Source of the DNA: Bacillota bacterium
GTDB taxonomy: Bacteria > Bacillota > Clostridia > Lachnospirales > Lachnospiraceae
Direction: 5' to 3'
Length of the DNA stretch: 36,707 bases
NCBI GenBank assembly: GCA_029558315.1
Contig: JAKQFQ010000462.1
Coordinates: forward strand, 1 to 36,707
Each line of letters begins with the position of its first letter. Positions within the stretch are counted from its first letter, which is position 1. Below, piece after piece: positions 27,518 to 36,707 of the stretch. Below the pieces are notes generated by a model. That model was not told where the DNA came from, ran no database searches, and was given only the letters and a program-made list of their open reading frames with translations. Position numbers and translations under genes: made by a program.

Positions 27518-28894
27518 ATGGCACAATTATGGGGAGGTAGATTTACCAAAGAAACAGATCGAGATGTGTATCTGTTCAATGCCTCTATCAATTTTGATAA
27601 AAGATTATATTTGCAGGATATTGAAGGCAGCATTGCACATGCAATCATGCTGGAAAAGCAGGGAATTCTCACATTAGAGGAGAAGGATGCAATTGTGAAA
27701 GGTTTAAGTACCATTCGCAGCGGGCTGGAAGAAGGTACATTAGAGATTACCGATCAATATGAAGACATTCATAGCTTCGTAGAAGCAACACTGACAGCTA
27801 TGATTGGTGAAGCCGGTAAAAAATTACATACCGGCAGAAGCCGTAATGATCAGGTCGCTCTTGATATGAAAATGTATGTACGTGCAGAGATTATTGAGAT
27901 TGATCATCTGGTAATGGAGTTTCAGAAGATACTGCTTCGTATTATGGAAGAAAATCTGGATGCCTATATGCCTGGATTTACACATTTGCAGAAGGCACAG
28001 CCGGTTACACTGGCTCATCATTTCGGAGCTTATTTTGAGATGCTTCGAAGAGATCGTTCCAGACTGGATGATATCTATAAAAGAATGAATTACTGTCCGC
28101 TTGGTGCCGGAGCGCTGGCGGGAACGACATATCATCTGGATCGTGGATACACAGCTTCTATGTTAGGGTTTGAATCACCAACATTAAACAGCATGGATTC
28201 TGTGTCAGATCGTGATTATGTGATAGAATTGTTAAGTGCACTCTCTACAATTATGATGCATTTGTCCAGATTCTCAGAGGAAATCATTCTTTGGAATTCT
28301 AATGAATATGGATTTGTGGAAATCGATGATGCCTATTCTACCGGAAGCAGTATTATGCCGCAGAAGAAGAATCCTGATATCGCAGAACTGGTTCGTGGTA
28401 AAACAGGACGTGTCTATGGTGATCTGATGGGTATGCTGACGACCATGAAAGGACTTCCGCTTGCATACAACAAGGACATGCAGGAAGATAAAGAAGGAAC
28501 ATTTGATGCAATTGATACCGTAAAAGAATGTGTTACAATGTTTATGCAGATGGTGGATACGATGAAATTTAACAAGGACGTAATGAGACGTAGCGCAACC
28601 AGAGGATTTACCAATGCGACGGATGCGGCTGACTATCTTGTGAAACATGGAATGGCATTTCGTGATGCACATAGTGTCATCGGACAACTTGTATTGACCT
28701 GTATTGAAAAGAATAAGAGTATCGAAGAGATGACGATAGAGGAACTAAAAGAAATCAGTGATGTTTTTGAGCCGGATCTCTACGAAGAAGTGTCCATGGA
28801 AACTTGTGTTGAGAAACGACTGACTACCGGTGCACCTGGAATTAGTGCAATGAGAAATGTGATTGCAGAATACCATAATTATTTGAAAGCATAA
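27518..28894 (+). CDS. argH: Argininosuccinate lyase
   Basis: 'MAQLWGGRFTKETDRDVYLFNASINFDKRLY', 'TGRSRNDQVALDMKMY', 'GSSIMPQKKNPDIAELVRGKTGRVYG'. Confidence 0.97.
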   Translation: MAQLWGGRFTKETDRDVYLFNASINFDKRLYLQDIEGSIAHAIMLEKQGILTLEEKDAIVKGLSTIRSGLEEGTLEITDQYEDIHSFVEATLTAMIGEAGKKLHTGRSRNDQVALDMKMYVRAEIIEIDHLVMEFQKILLRIMEENLDAYMPGFTHLQKAQPVTLAHHFGAYFEMLRRDRSRLDDIYKRMNYCPLGAGALAGTTYHLDRGYTASMLGFESPTLNSMDSVSDRDYVIELLSALSTIMMHLSRFSEEIILWNSNEYGFVEIDDAYSTGSSIMPQKKNPDIAELVRGKTGRVYGDLMGMLTTMKGLPLAYNKDMQEDKEGTFDAIDTVKECVTMFMQMVDTMKFNKDVMRRSATRGFTNATDAADYLVKHGMAFRDAHSVIGQLVLTCIEKNKSIEEMTIEELKEISDVFEPDLYEEVSMETCVEKRLTTGAPGISAMRNVIAEYHNYLKA

Positions 28895-28948
28895 CTGGTA
28901 TTCTTCAATATATTAAAGATTCACAGTAATCTTAGGAGGAGAGATATT

Positions 28949-30034
28949 ATGAGCAACAAATTAAAAGCAGGTATTTTAGGCGGAACAGGAATGGTCGGAC
29001 AGAGATTCATTTCCTTATTAGAGAATCACCCTTGGTTCGAAGTGACTACCATTGCTGCCAGTCCTCGTTCAGCAGGGAAGACATATGAAGATGCTGTTGG
29101 TGATCGTTGGAAAATGACAACACCTATGCCTGAGGCTGTTAAAAAAATAGTTGTAATGAATGTGAATGAAGTTGAAAAAGTTGCAGCAGAAGTGGATTTT
29201 GTATTCTCAGCAGTAGATATGACAAAGGAAGAGATTCGTGCCATAGAGGAAGCTTATGCTAAGACAGAGACGCCTGTTGTCAGCAATAACAGTGCACATA
29301 GATGGACTCCTGATGTTCCGATGGTAGTTCCCGAGATTAATCCGGAACACATGAAGGTAATTGAGTTCCAGAAGAAGAGACTTGGAACCAAGAGAGGATT
29401 TATCGCTGTTAAGCCGAACTGCTCTATTCAGAGTTATGCACCTGTACTTACTGCATGGAAAGAATTTGAACCTTATGAGGTTGTTGCTACAACTTATCAG
29501 GCAATCTCCGGTGCAGGCAAGACATTTAAGGACTGGCCTGAAATGGAAGGCAATGTCATTCCTTATATTGGTGGTGAAGAAGAAAAAAGCGAGAAAGAGC
29601 CTCTTAGAATCTGGGGTGAGATTAAAGATGGCGTGATTGAGCCGGCTGCTTCACCGGTAATTACCTGTCAGTGCATTAGAGTTCCTGTATTGAATGGACA
29701 TACAGCAGCTGTATTTGTTAAGTTTAAGAAGAAACCAACCAAAGAGCAGTTGATTGAAAAGTTAAGAAGCTTTAGCGGTGAACCTCAAAGACTTGGTCTT
29801 CCAAGTGCTCCGAAGAACTTTATTCAGTATCTTGAGGAAGACAACAGACCTCAGGTTGCTTTGGATGTTGACTATGAAAACGGTATGGGTATCAGCGTAG
29901 GCAGAATCCGTGAAGATTCTGTATATGACTGGAAGTTCGTAGGCTTATCTCACAACACAGTACGTGGTGCTGCAGGTGGTGCTGTCCTTTGCGCTGAATT
30001 ACTCAAGGAAATGGGATATATTGAAGCAAAATAA
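28949..30034 (+). CDS. asd: Aspartate-semialdehyde dehydrogenase (archaeal/fungal-type sequence)
   Basis: 'AGILGGTGMVGQRFISLLENHPWFEVTTIAASPRSAGKTYEDAVGDRWKM' and 'VKPNCSIQSYAPVL'. Confidence 0.93.
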   Translation: MSNKLKAGILGGTGMVGQRFISLLENHPWFEVTTIAASPRSAGKTYEDAVGDRWKMTTPMPEAVKKIVVMNVNEVEKVAAEVDFVFSAVDMTKEEIRAIEEAYAKTETPVVSNNSAHRWTPDVPMVVPEINPEHMKVIEFQKKRLGTKRGFIAVKPNCSIQSYAPVLTAWKEFEPYEVVATTYQAISGAGKTFKDWPEMEGNVIPYIGGEEEKSEKEPLRIWGEIKDGVIEPAASPVITCQCIRVPVLNGHTAAVFVKFKKKPTKEQLIEKLRSFSGEPQRLGLPSAPKNFIQYLEEDNRPQVALDVDYENGMGISVGRIREDSVYDWKFVGLSHNTVRGAAGGAVLCAELLKEMGYIEAK

Positions 30035-30039
30035 GTGAT

Positions 30040-31404
30040 TTGGTGGTTACGATGTTTGTAGGAAGATTAAAGGAACTGGAATATCTGGAAGATAATTATC
30101 ATAAAGAAGGAAGTAATATCCTTGTCATTTACGGACATAAGGGAGTTGGTAAAACCTCCCTTATGTTCCGTTTTGTGCGGGGAAAAGAGGTAAGCTACTA
30201 TTGTGCAAGACCCTGTTCCTTTGAGGAACAGCAGAATATGTGGCTGCAGGAACTGAATCTTAGAGTCGATCGTGATGAAGATGGTCTTGGAAGAATTCTA
30301 AATGCACAGCAGAATACAACGGAACAGAAAAAAGTTCTTATTATAGATGAATTTCAAAATATTGTGAAATACTCGGATCAGTTTATGCTATGGCTGATTC
30401 GCTTTTTAAAGGAACAGTCCAAGGAATATCTTGTTTTATTATGTTCTTCCTCCATTAGCTTTGTGGAGAATGGTTTTGTGCCAAGAATCGGTGGATTGGC
30501 TCTTGGAATCAGCGGATTTTTTAAAGTGCCTGAACTGGGATTTGTTGATTGCGTTACATATTTTAAGAATTTTACCACCAGGGACTGTATGGAGGTCTAT
30601 CATATTCTTGGAGGAATGCCTTCTTACTGGGCAAGATTTTCAGATAAGTTAAGTGTTGAAGAGAATATCAAGAGATGTATTCTTCATCCGGATTCCTTTC
30701 TTTATGAGGAAGGACAGCGCATTGTTGCGGAAGAACTTCGTGAATTAAATGTTTATAACACAATTCTTTTCTGCCTGGCCAATGGCTTGAACAAATTGAA
30801 TGATCTTCATGTACATACCGGTTATTCAAGAGCAAAAATCAGTGTTTACATTAAGAATCTCATGGAAAGAGAATTGGTAGAGAAGGTATTTTCTTTTGAT
30901 AATGCGAGCAGTATCAATGCCAAAAAGGGCGTATATCGGATAACCAATCGATATTTACATTTCTATTTTCAATTTATGTTTCAAAGACAGAGCCAACTGA
31001 TTATGCTTGGTTCCAAACGTTTCTATGAAGATTATATTAAAGAACCAATCGCTTCATTTCATCAAAATGGATTCAAGAGAATTTGTACAGAATACCTTAC
31101 AATCCTGAATGAGAAAGAAATGCTGCCAATCAAAGCCAGTAAAACAGGCGAATGGGTCGGCAAGGATGGAACGATAGATATTGTAATGCAAAATGAAGAA
31201 TGGGACAGCCTGTTATGTTTTTGCAATTGGGAAAAGGAAATTCTGACGATAGATGATTACAACCGATATCTTGGGATTATCGAAAGTGCAAGACTGCATC
31301 CTGATCATATCTATATATTCTCGGCAGGTGAATTTGACGAGAATCTGAAATTAAAGGAAAGATTCTCTGACGAATTAAATCTAATAGATATCAATACGCT
31401 GTAA
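30040..31404 (+). CDS. Archaeal-type AAA/STAND ATPase with DUF234-like C-terminus
   Basis: 'FVGRLKELEYLEDNY', Walker A 'GHKGVGKTSL', Walker B 'KVLIIDEFQNIV', winged-helix and DUF234-like tail. Confidence 0.85.
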   Translation: MVVTMFVGRLKELEYLEDNYHKEGSNILVIYGHKGVGKTSLMFRFVRGKEVSYYCARPCSFEEQQNMWLQELNLRVDRDEDGLGRILNAQQNTTEQKKVLIIDEFQNIVKYSDQFMLWLIRFLKEQSKEYLVLLCSSSISFVENGFVPRIGGLALGISGFFKVPELGFVDCVTYFKNFTTRDCMEVYHILGGMPSYWARFSDKLSVEENIKRCILHPDSFLYEEGQRIVAEELRELNVYNTILFCLANGLNKLNDLHVHTGYSRAKISVYIKNLMERELVEKVFSFDNASSINAKKGVYRITNRYLHFYFQFMFQRQSQLIMLGSKRFYEDYIKEPIASFHQNGFKRICTEYLTILNEKEMLPIKASKTGEWVGKDGTIDIVMQNEEWDSLLCFCNWEKEILTIDDYNRYLGIIESARLHPDHIYIFSAGEFDENLKLKERFSDELNLIDINTL

Positions 31405-31416
31405 AGGAAAGAAAAT

Positions 31417-33465
31417 ATGGGAAAATCCCTCTATATTGCTGAAAAGCCTTCTGTTGCCAAAGAATTTGCGAAGGCTTTAAAATTGAATATGAAGAGTTAT
31501 GATGGATACCTTGAGTCAGAGGAAGCTGTTGTTACCTGGTGTGTGGGACATTTGGTAACCATGAGTTATCCGGAGGTTTATAAACCGGAATTAAAACGCT
31601 GGAGTTTTCAGACGATTCCATTTATACCAAAGGAATTCAAGTATGAGGTGATTCAGAGTGTCCGTAAACAATTCATGATTGTCAGTGGACTTCTAAACAG
31701 AGAGGATGTAACAACAATCTATGTATGTACAGACTCCGGGCGAGAAGGAGAATATATCTATCGTCTGGTAGAACAACAGTCCGGTGTTCATGGCAAAGAG
31801 CGCAGAAGAGTCTGGATTGATTCACAGACAGAGGAGGAGATCCTTCGTGGTATCAGAGAGGCCAAGGACCTGTCGGAATATGATGCGTTATGTGCATCTG
31901 CCTATCTTCGTGCACAGGAAGATTACCTGATGGGGATTAATTTTTCAAGAGCCCTGACGCTTAAATATGGAGGGTTTGTTAAGAATTACTTAAAGGCAGA
32001 TAAGGGTGTTATTTCTGTTGGACGTGTTATGACCTGCGTTCTTGGAATGGTAGTAAACAGAGAACGCGAGATAAGAAATTTTGTTAAAACTCCTTTTTAC
32101 AGGGTGATGGGTAGTTTTGATATGGACAAAACAACGATTCCGGGAGAATGGAAGGCGGTTGCCGGATCGAAGTATTTTGAATCCCCTAAGCTGTATAAAG
32201 AAAATGGATTTGCGAAGGAAGAGGATGCCCAAGAGCTGATTGCCTACCTGAAGGAGAACAATGCCATTGCAGGTGCAGAAGATAAGATTCATGCTTCTTT
32301 GCTTAATTCCGAAAAAAAGACAGAGAAGAAAAATGCACCTTTGCTTTATAATCTGGCAGAGTTACAGAATGAATGTTCCAAGCTGTTTAAAATCAATCCG
32401 GATGAGACATTAAAGATTGTTCAGGAACTCTATGAGAAAAAGCTGACAACATATCCCAGAACGGATGCCAGAGTATTGTCCACAGCTGTCTCCAAAGAGA
32501 TTGATAAAAACATTCGCGGATTAAAAAATTATGGCTATGTGAGCAGCTATTGTGATGAAATTCTAGATTCCGGTTCCTATAAGAAGATTGCAGGCACGAA
32601 ATATGTCAATGATAAACAGATTACGGATCATTATGCAATTATTCCAACGGGGCAGGGATTGAGCGCACTTAACAGCGTGTCCGTGACGGCACAGAAGGTC
32701 TATGAGATTATTGTAAGAAGATTCCTTGCGATCTTTTACCCACCGGCGATATTTCAGAAAGTGGCTTTGACAATTGGAATCAAGGAAGAATCATTTTTGG
32801 CAAACTTCAAGGTGCTTGCAGATGAAGGTTATCAGAAAATAATGAAATATTCCTTTTTTAAAGAAAAAGTTGAAACAGAGGATAAAAATGTCTCCGGCAA
32901 GGATGGAAGCGATGAGGGGACGAATGAACTAAAATGTGATCCGGAGTTTTTAAAACTCTTAGGGACCTTGAAGAAGGGAGCAGAGCTTCCCTGCGATGCA
33001 CTTGAAATTAAGGAGGGTGAGACAACACCACCCAAGAGATATAATTCCGGAAGCATGATTCTGGCAATGGAAAATGCAGGTCAATTGATTGAAAACGAGG
33101 AAATGCGTGCACAGATTAAAGGAAGCGGTATTGGAACTTCTGCCACAAGAGCAGGAATTCTAACCAAGCTGGTCACGATAAAATATCTTGCACTGAATAA
33201 AAAGACGCAGATCATTACGCCAACACTACAGGGAGAGATGGTCTATGATGTGGTCAATCATTCCATCAGGCCATTACTAAATCCACTCTTAACGGCAAGC
33301 TGGGAAAAGGGCTTGACCGGTGTTGCAGAGGGGACGATTACAGAGGATGAGTATGTCATGAAGCTGAGCGATTTTGTCACCAGACATACGAATAATGTGA
33401 AGACCCTGCAGAATCAGAATATGCTTTATGGATGCTTTGATCAGGCTGCAAAGTATTATAAATAG
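31417..33465 (+). CDS. topB: DNA topoisomerase III
   Basis: 'SLYIAEKPSVAKEFAKAL', 'CTDSGREGEYIYRLV', active-site Tyr region 'LTTYPRTDARVLS'. Confidence 0.95.
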   Translation: MGKSLYIAEKPSVAKEFAKALKLNMKSYDGYLESEEAVVTWCVGHLVTMSYPEVYKPELKRWSFQTIPFIPKEFKYEVIQSVRKQFMIVSGLLNREDVTTIYVCTDSGREGEYIYRLVEQQSGVHGKERRRVWIDSQTEEEILRGIREAKDLSEYDALCASAYLRAQEDYLMGINFSRALTLKYGGFVKNYLKADKGVISVGRVMTCVLGMVVNREREIRNFVKTPFYRVMGSFDMDKTTIPGEWKAVAGSKYFESPKLYKENGFAKEEDAQELIAYLKENNAIAGAEDKIHASLLNSEKKTEKKNAPLLYNLAELQNECSKLFKINPDETLKIVQELYEKKLTTYPRTDARVLSTAVSKEIDKNIRGLKNYGYVSSYCDEILDSGSYKKIAGTKYVNDKQITDHYAIIPTGQGLSALNSVSVTAQKVYEIIVRRFLAIFYPPAIFQKVALTIGIKEESFLANFKVLADEGYQKIMKYSFFKEKVETEDKNVSGKDGSDEGTNELKCDPEFLKLLGTLKKGAELPCDALEIKEGETTPPKRYNSGSMILAMENAGQLIENEEMRAQIKGSGIGTSATRAGILTKLVTIKYLALNKKTQIITPTLQGEMVYDVVNHSIRPLLNPLLTASWEKGLTGVAEGTITEDEYVMKLSDFVTRHTNNVKTLQNQNMLYGCFDQAAKYYK

Positions 33466-33507
33466 TGTGTTATCACAGGCAAAGAGAAGAGAGGAAAAAG
33501 AATTAAA

Positions 33508-34173
33508 ATGGAAAAAGCAAAAATATGTAATCTTTATGATTTGCAGGAAACAATCGCATCGAAGCTGTTTGAAGGCATCGAGTATCCATGGGAATTATTG
33601 CCCAGAATCAGCGACTTTATTGTTGAACTTGGAGCAACTTTGGATGCAGCACAATTTGACAAAAGAGGTGAGAACATCTGGATTGCCAAAAGTGCAAAGG
33701 TAGCACCAACAGCGTGCCTGAATGGCCCGCTTATTATTGATGAGGAAGCAGAAATCAGACACTGCGCATTTATCAGAGGCAATGCCATTGTTGGAAAGCA
33801 TGCAGTTGTCGGCAATTCCACAGAGCTTAAAAATGTTATTCTGTTTAACAATGTTCAGGTTCCTCATTACAACTATGTCGGAGACAGTATCCTGGGATTT
33901 AAGTCTCACATGGGTGCCGGTTCGATTACCTCCAATGTAAAGAGCGATAAGACGCTTGTAGTTGTGAAGGATGCAGAGGAACAGATCGAGACAGGAATGA
34001 AGAAGTTCGGAGCAATGCTTGGAGATTATGTTGAAGTTGGATGTAATTCTGTATTAAATCCAGGTACTGTCATTGGAAGACACAGCAATATCTACCCGAC
34101 TTCCTGCGTTCGTGGTGTGATCCCGGAGGAATCTATCTACAAAAAGAACGAAACTATTGTGAAAAAACAATAA
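33508..34173 (+). CDS. Left-handed beta-helix (hexapeptide repeat) protein, UDP-GlcNAc pyrophosphorylase-like
   Basis: Repeats 'APTACLNGPLIIDEEAEIRHCAFIRGNAIVGKHAVVGNSTELKNVILFNNVQVPHYNYVGDSILG'. Confidence 0.85.
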   Translation: MEKAKICNLYDLQETIASKLFEGIEYPWELLPRISDFIVELGATLDAAQFDKRGENIWIAKSAKVAPTACLNGPLIIDEEAEIRHCAFIRGNAIVGKHAVVGNSTELKNVILFNNVQVPHYNYVGDSILGFKSHMGAGSITSNVKSDKTLVVVKDAEEQIETGMKKFGAMLGDYVEVGCNSVLNPGTVIGRHSNIYPTSCVRGVIPEESIYKKNETIVKKQ

Positions 34174-34277
34174 AAACCACTGGATTTTTTCGACATAATA
34201 TGAGAAAATAAAGCCGGTGTGTTATAACATGAAGTGTTATAAAGAAAATCAACATACATTTGAAAGGAGAACTACAC

Positions 34278-34982
34278 ATGATTATTTCTAAGGAAGTTCA
34301 GGAAATGTGTACAGTTGCACAAGGCGTTCATCATGGCGCAGCGCCCATTCCCGAAGAAGCAAAATGGGTAAAAGCAAAAGAGGTAAAGGATATTTCCGGT
34401 CTTACACACGGTATTGGCTGGTGTGCACCTCAGCAGGGAGCTTGTAAGTTAACATTAAACGTTAAGGAAGGTATTATCCAGGAGGCATTGGTTGAGACAA
34501 TCGGTTGCTCCGGAATGACACATTCGGCTGCTATGGCATCTGAAATCTTACCGGGCCTTACTGTTATGGAAGCATTAAATACAGACCTTGTATGTGATGC
34601 AATCAATACAGCAATGAGAGAATTATTCTTACAGATCGTTTACGGACGTACTCAGAGTGCTTTCTCTGAGGAAGGTCTTCCCATTGGAGCCGGACTTGAA
34701 GATCTTGGTAAAGGTCTTAGAAGCCAGGTTGGTACAATGTACGGAACTCTTCAAAAGGGACCAAGATATTTGGAAATGGCTGAAGGCTATGTAACAGGTA
34801 TCGCTTTAGACAAAGATGATCAGATTATTGGATACAAATTTGTCAGCCTTGGCAAGATGACTGACTTCATCAAGAAAGGTGACGATCCTACTACTGCATA
34901 CGAGAAGGCATGTGGACAGTATGGACGTGTTGCTGATGCAGTGAAGATTATTGACCCTAGAAACGACAAAGAAGTAAAATAA
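34278..34982 (+). CDS. NifU/IscU-like iron-sulfur cluster assembly scaffold family protein
   Basis: 'GWCAPQQGACKLTLNVKEGIIQEALVETIGCSGMTHSAAMASEILPG'. Start at the ATG after AAAGGAG; the ORF track begins at 34260. Confidence 0.83.
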   Translation: MIISKEVQEMCTVAQGVHHGAAPIPEEAKWVKAKEVKDISGLTHGIGWCAPQQGACKLTLNVKEGIIQEALVETIGCSGMTHSAAMASEILPGLTVMEALNTDLVCDAINTAMRELFLQIVYGRTQSAFSEEGLPIGAGLEDLGKGLRSQVGTMYGTLQKGPRYLEMAEGYVTGIALDKDDQIIGYKFVSLGKMTDFIKKGDDPTTAYEKACGQYGRVADAVKIIDPRNDKEVK

Positions 34983-34996
34983 GGAGGAGACGAACA

Positions 34997-36007
34997 ATGG
35001 CTTTATTTGAATCATATGAAAGAAGAATTGACAAAATCAATAAAGTTCTCGGTGAGTATGGAATCTCTTCCATTGAAGAAGCTGAGAAGATTACAAAGGA
35101 TGCCGGCTTAAATGTCTATGACATGGTTAAGGGTATCCAGCCTATCTGCTTTGAAAATGCATGTTGGGCATATACAGTTGGCGCTGCCATTGCAATCAAG
35201 AAAGGTTGCAGAAAAGCTTCTGAAGCAGCAGAAGCAATCGGTGAAGGACTTCAGTCTTTCTGTATACCGGGTTCTGTAGCTGATACACGTAAGGTTGGTC
35301 TTGGACATGGTAACCTTGGTAAGATGCTTCTTGAAGAGCAGACAGAGTGCTTCTGTTTCCTTGCAGGACATGAATCCTTTGCAGCAGCTGAAGGTGCTAT
35401 CGGTATCGCTGAGAAAGCAAACAAAGTACGTCAGAAACCGCTTCGTGTTATCTTAAACGGACTTGGTAAAGACGCTGCACAGATCATTTCCCGTATCAAT
35501 GGATTTACCTTCGTTGAGACCTTATATGATCCATACACCAACACTGTTAAGGAAGTTTCCAAGACAGCATATTCTGAAGGCCTTCGTGCTAAGGTTAACT
35601 GCTACGGAGCAAATGATGTTTGTGAAGGTGTAGCAATTATGCACAAAGAAGGCGTTGATGTTTCCATTACCGGTAACTCAACCAATCCTACCAGATTCCA
35701 GCATCCTGTTGCAGGTACCTACAAAAAAGAGTGTATCGAGCAGGGTAAGAAATACTTCTCTGTAGCTTCCGGTGGTGGTACAGGCCGTACACTTCACCCG
35801 GATAACATGGCAGCTGGTCCTGCTTCCTACGGATTTACAGATACTTTGGGACGTATGCATTCCGATGCACAGTTCGCTGGTTCTTCTTCCGTTCCTGCAC
35901 ATGTAGAAATGATGGGATTAATCGGAGCTGGTAACAACCCTATGGTTGGTATGACTGTTGCTGTAGCTGTTTCGATTGAAGAAGCTGCTAAGGCTAACAA
36001 GTTCTAA
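34997..36007 (+). CDS. GGGtGRT family protein
   Basis: Contains the defining 'SGGGTGRTLHPDNMAAGPASYGFTDTLGRMHSD' and is paired with the NifU-like gene. Confidence 0.9.
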   Translation: MALFESYERRIDKINKVLGEYGISSIEEAEKITKDAGLNVYDMVKGIQPICFENACWAYTVGAAIAIKKGCRKASEAAEAIGEGLQSFCIPGSVADTRKVGLGHGNLGKMLLEEQTECFCFLAGHESFAAAEGAIGIAEKANKVRQKPLRVILNGLGKDAAQIISRINGFTFVETLYDPYTNTVKEVSKTAYSEGLRAKVNCYGANDVCEGVAIMHKEGVDVSITGNSTNPTRFQHPVAGTYKKECIEQGKKYFSVASGGGTGRTLHPDNMAAGPASYGFTDTLGRMHSDAQFAGSSSVPAHVEMMGLIGAGNNPMVGMTVAVAVSIEEAAKANKF

Positions 36008-36037
36008 GAACCGTAAGCTTCATTTTGAACTAATTTT

Positions 36038-36098
36038 AAGAGTATTACAGAAGTGTACAGAATTTGTACGTCCTTTACTGTAATACTCTTATTTTATT
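36038..36098 (+). terminator. Two-tier rho-independent terminator
   Basis: AAGAGTATTACAG (36038-36050) / CTGTAATACTCTT (36078-36090) with inner GTACA-GAATT-TGTAC and a trailing T-rich run. Confidence 0.85.
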
Positions 36099-36175
36099 TG
36101 AACTATAAAGTGAAATAGATTGATTATTTACAGAGTGCATATATAATATAGTTATATTTGACAGGGGATATGATC

Positions 36176-36670
36176 ATGACTGAATTAGAATTATACTATA
36201 ACAAATTTTATGAAGAACGTAGATTGGATTCAAGACATGGACAGGTGGAGTATATCACATCCATGAAGTATATTCATGAATGCCTTGACCGTTTAGAAAG
36301 TACGGAAACCAGGGATAATATTAAGATACTTGACTTGGGAGCCGGGACCGGAAGATATTCCATTGCGCTTGCGGAGGAAGGCTACGATGTTACGGCAGTG
36401 GAACTGGTTCAGCACAATCTTGGAATATTGAAATCAAAGCAGAGTACGGTAAAAGCATTCAAAGGGGATGCCAGAACATTATCCAGATTTGATAATGATA
36501 CATTTGACCTTACACTCGTGTTTGGCCCGATGTATCATTTGTTTACGTATGAGGATAAATTAAAAGCATTACAGGAAGCTATCAGAGTTACAAAACGCGG
36601 TGGTTTTCTGCTGGTTGCCTATTGTATGAATGAGTATGGTGTGATTACTTATGCAATGTCATTTAGATAA
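36176..36670 (+). CDS. Class I SAM-dependent methyltransferase, appears C-terminally shortened
   Basis: 'IKILDLGAGTGRYSIALAEEGYDVTAVELV' and 'DTFDLTLVFGPMYHLFTYEDKLKALQEAIRVTKRGG'. Confidence 0.85.
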   Translation: MTELELYYNKFYEERRLDSRHGQVEYITSMKYIHECLDRLESTETRDNIKILDLGAGTGRYSIALAEEGYDVTAVELVQHNLGILKSKQSTVKAFKGDARTLSRFDNDTFDLTLVFGPMYHLFTYEDKLKALQEAIRVTKRGGFLLVAYCMNEYGVITYAMSFR

Positions 36671-36707
36671 GCATTTCGTCTGTTAGGAAAGGTATCTCAC
36701 AGGTTAC

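Noticed and set aside
1-36707. CRISPR arrays, tRNA or rRNA genes
   Set aside because: No regularly spaced 25-40 bp repeats with unique spacers, and no tRNA/rRNA signatures recognised by eye; a tRNAscan/minCED run would be needed to confirm.

Overview
The window looks like low/mid-GC Firmicutes DNA, probably Lachnospiraceae-like (inferred from gene content and codon usage, not tested). It has two parts. (1) About 1-15.3 kb is a mosaic of mobile-element modules: the 3' end of a P4-type primase, an HTH/DUF3847/MobA-MobL mobilization block with an oriT-like region, and a tightly coupled TetR / antiporter-kinase fusion / GNAT cargo operon with two apparent frameshifts. A second element follows, with a 5'-truncated large serine recombinase, a MarR/C_GCAxxG_C_C/PPOX cargo operon, DUF3847, a second oriT-like region, MobA/MobL and TnpW. 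After it come fragments of VirD4/TraG and, probably, a RepA/DUF6017 gene, plus non-coding DNA rich in inverted repeats. (2) About 15.7-36.7 kb looks chromosomal: a MoxR/DUF58/VWA/VWA operon ending in an unusual TPR + SpaA-like + EF-hand-like protein and an acyltransferase, then ABC-F, alpha-amylase, a GGDEF protein, argH, asd, a DUF234-type ATPase, topB, a left-handed beta-helix protein, a NifU-like/GGGtGRT pair and a partial methyltransferase. The best candidates for new biology are the MoxR-VWA operon with its SpaA-like terminal subunit, the membrane antiporter fused to a cytidylate-kinase-like domain, the paired nic-like motifs shared by both mobilization modules, and the NifU-like/GGGtGRT pair. 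No CRISPR, rRNA or tRNA was recognised. All assignments were made by eye, without database searches.
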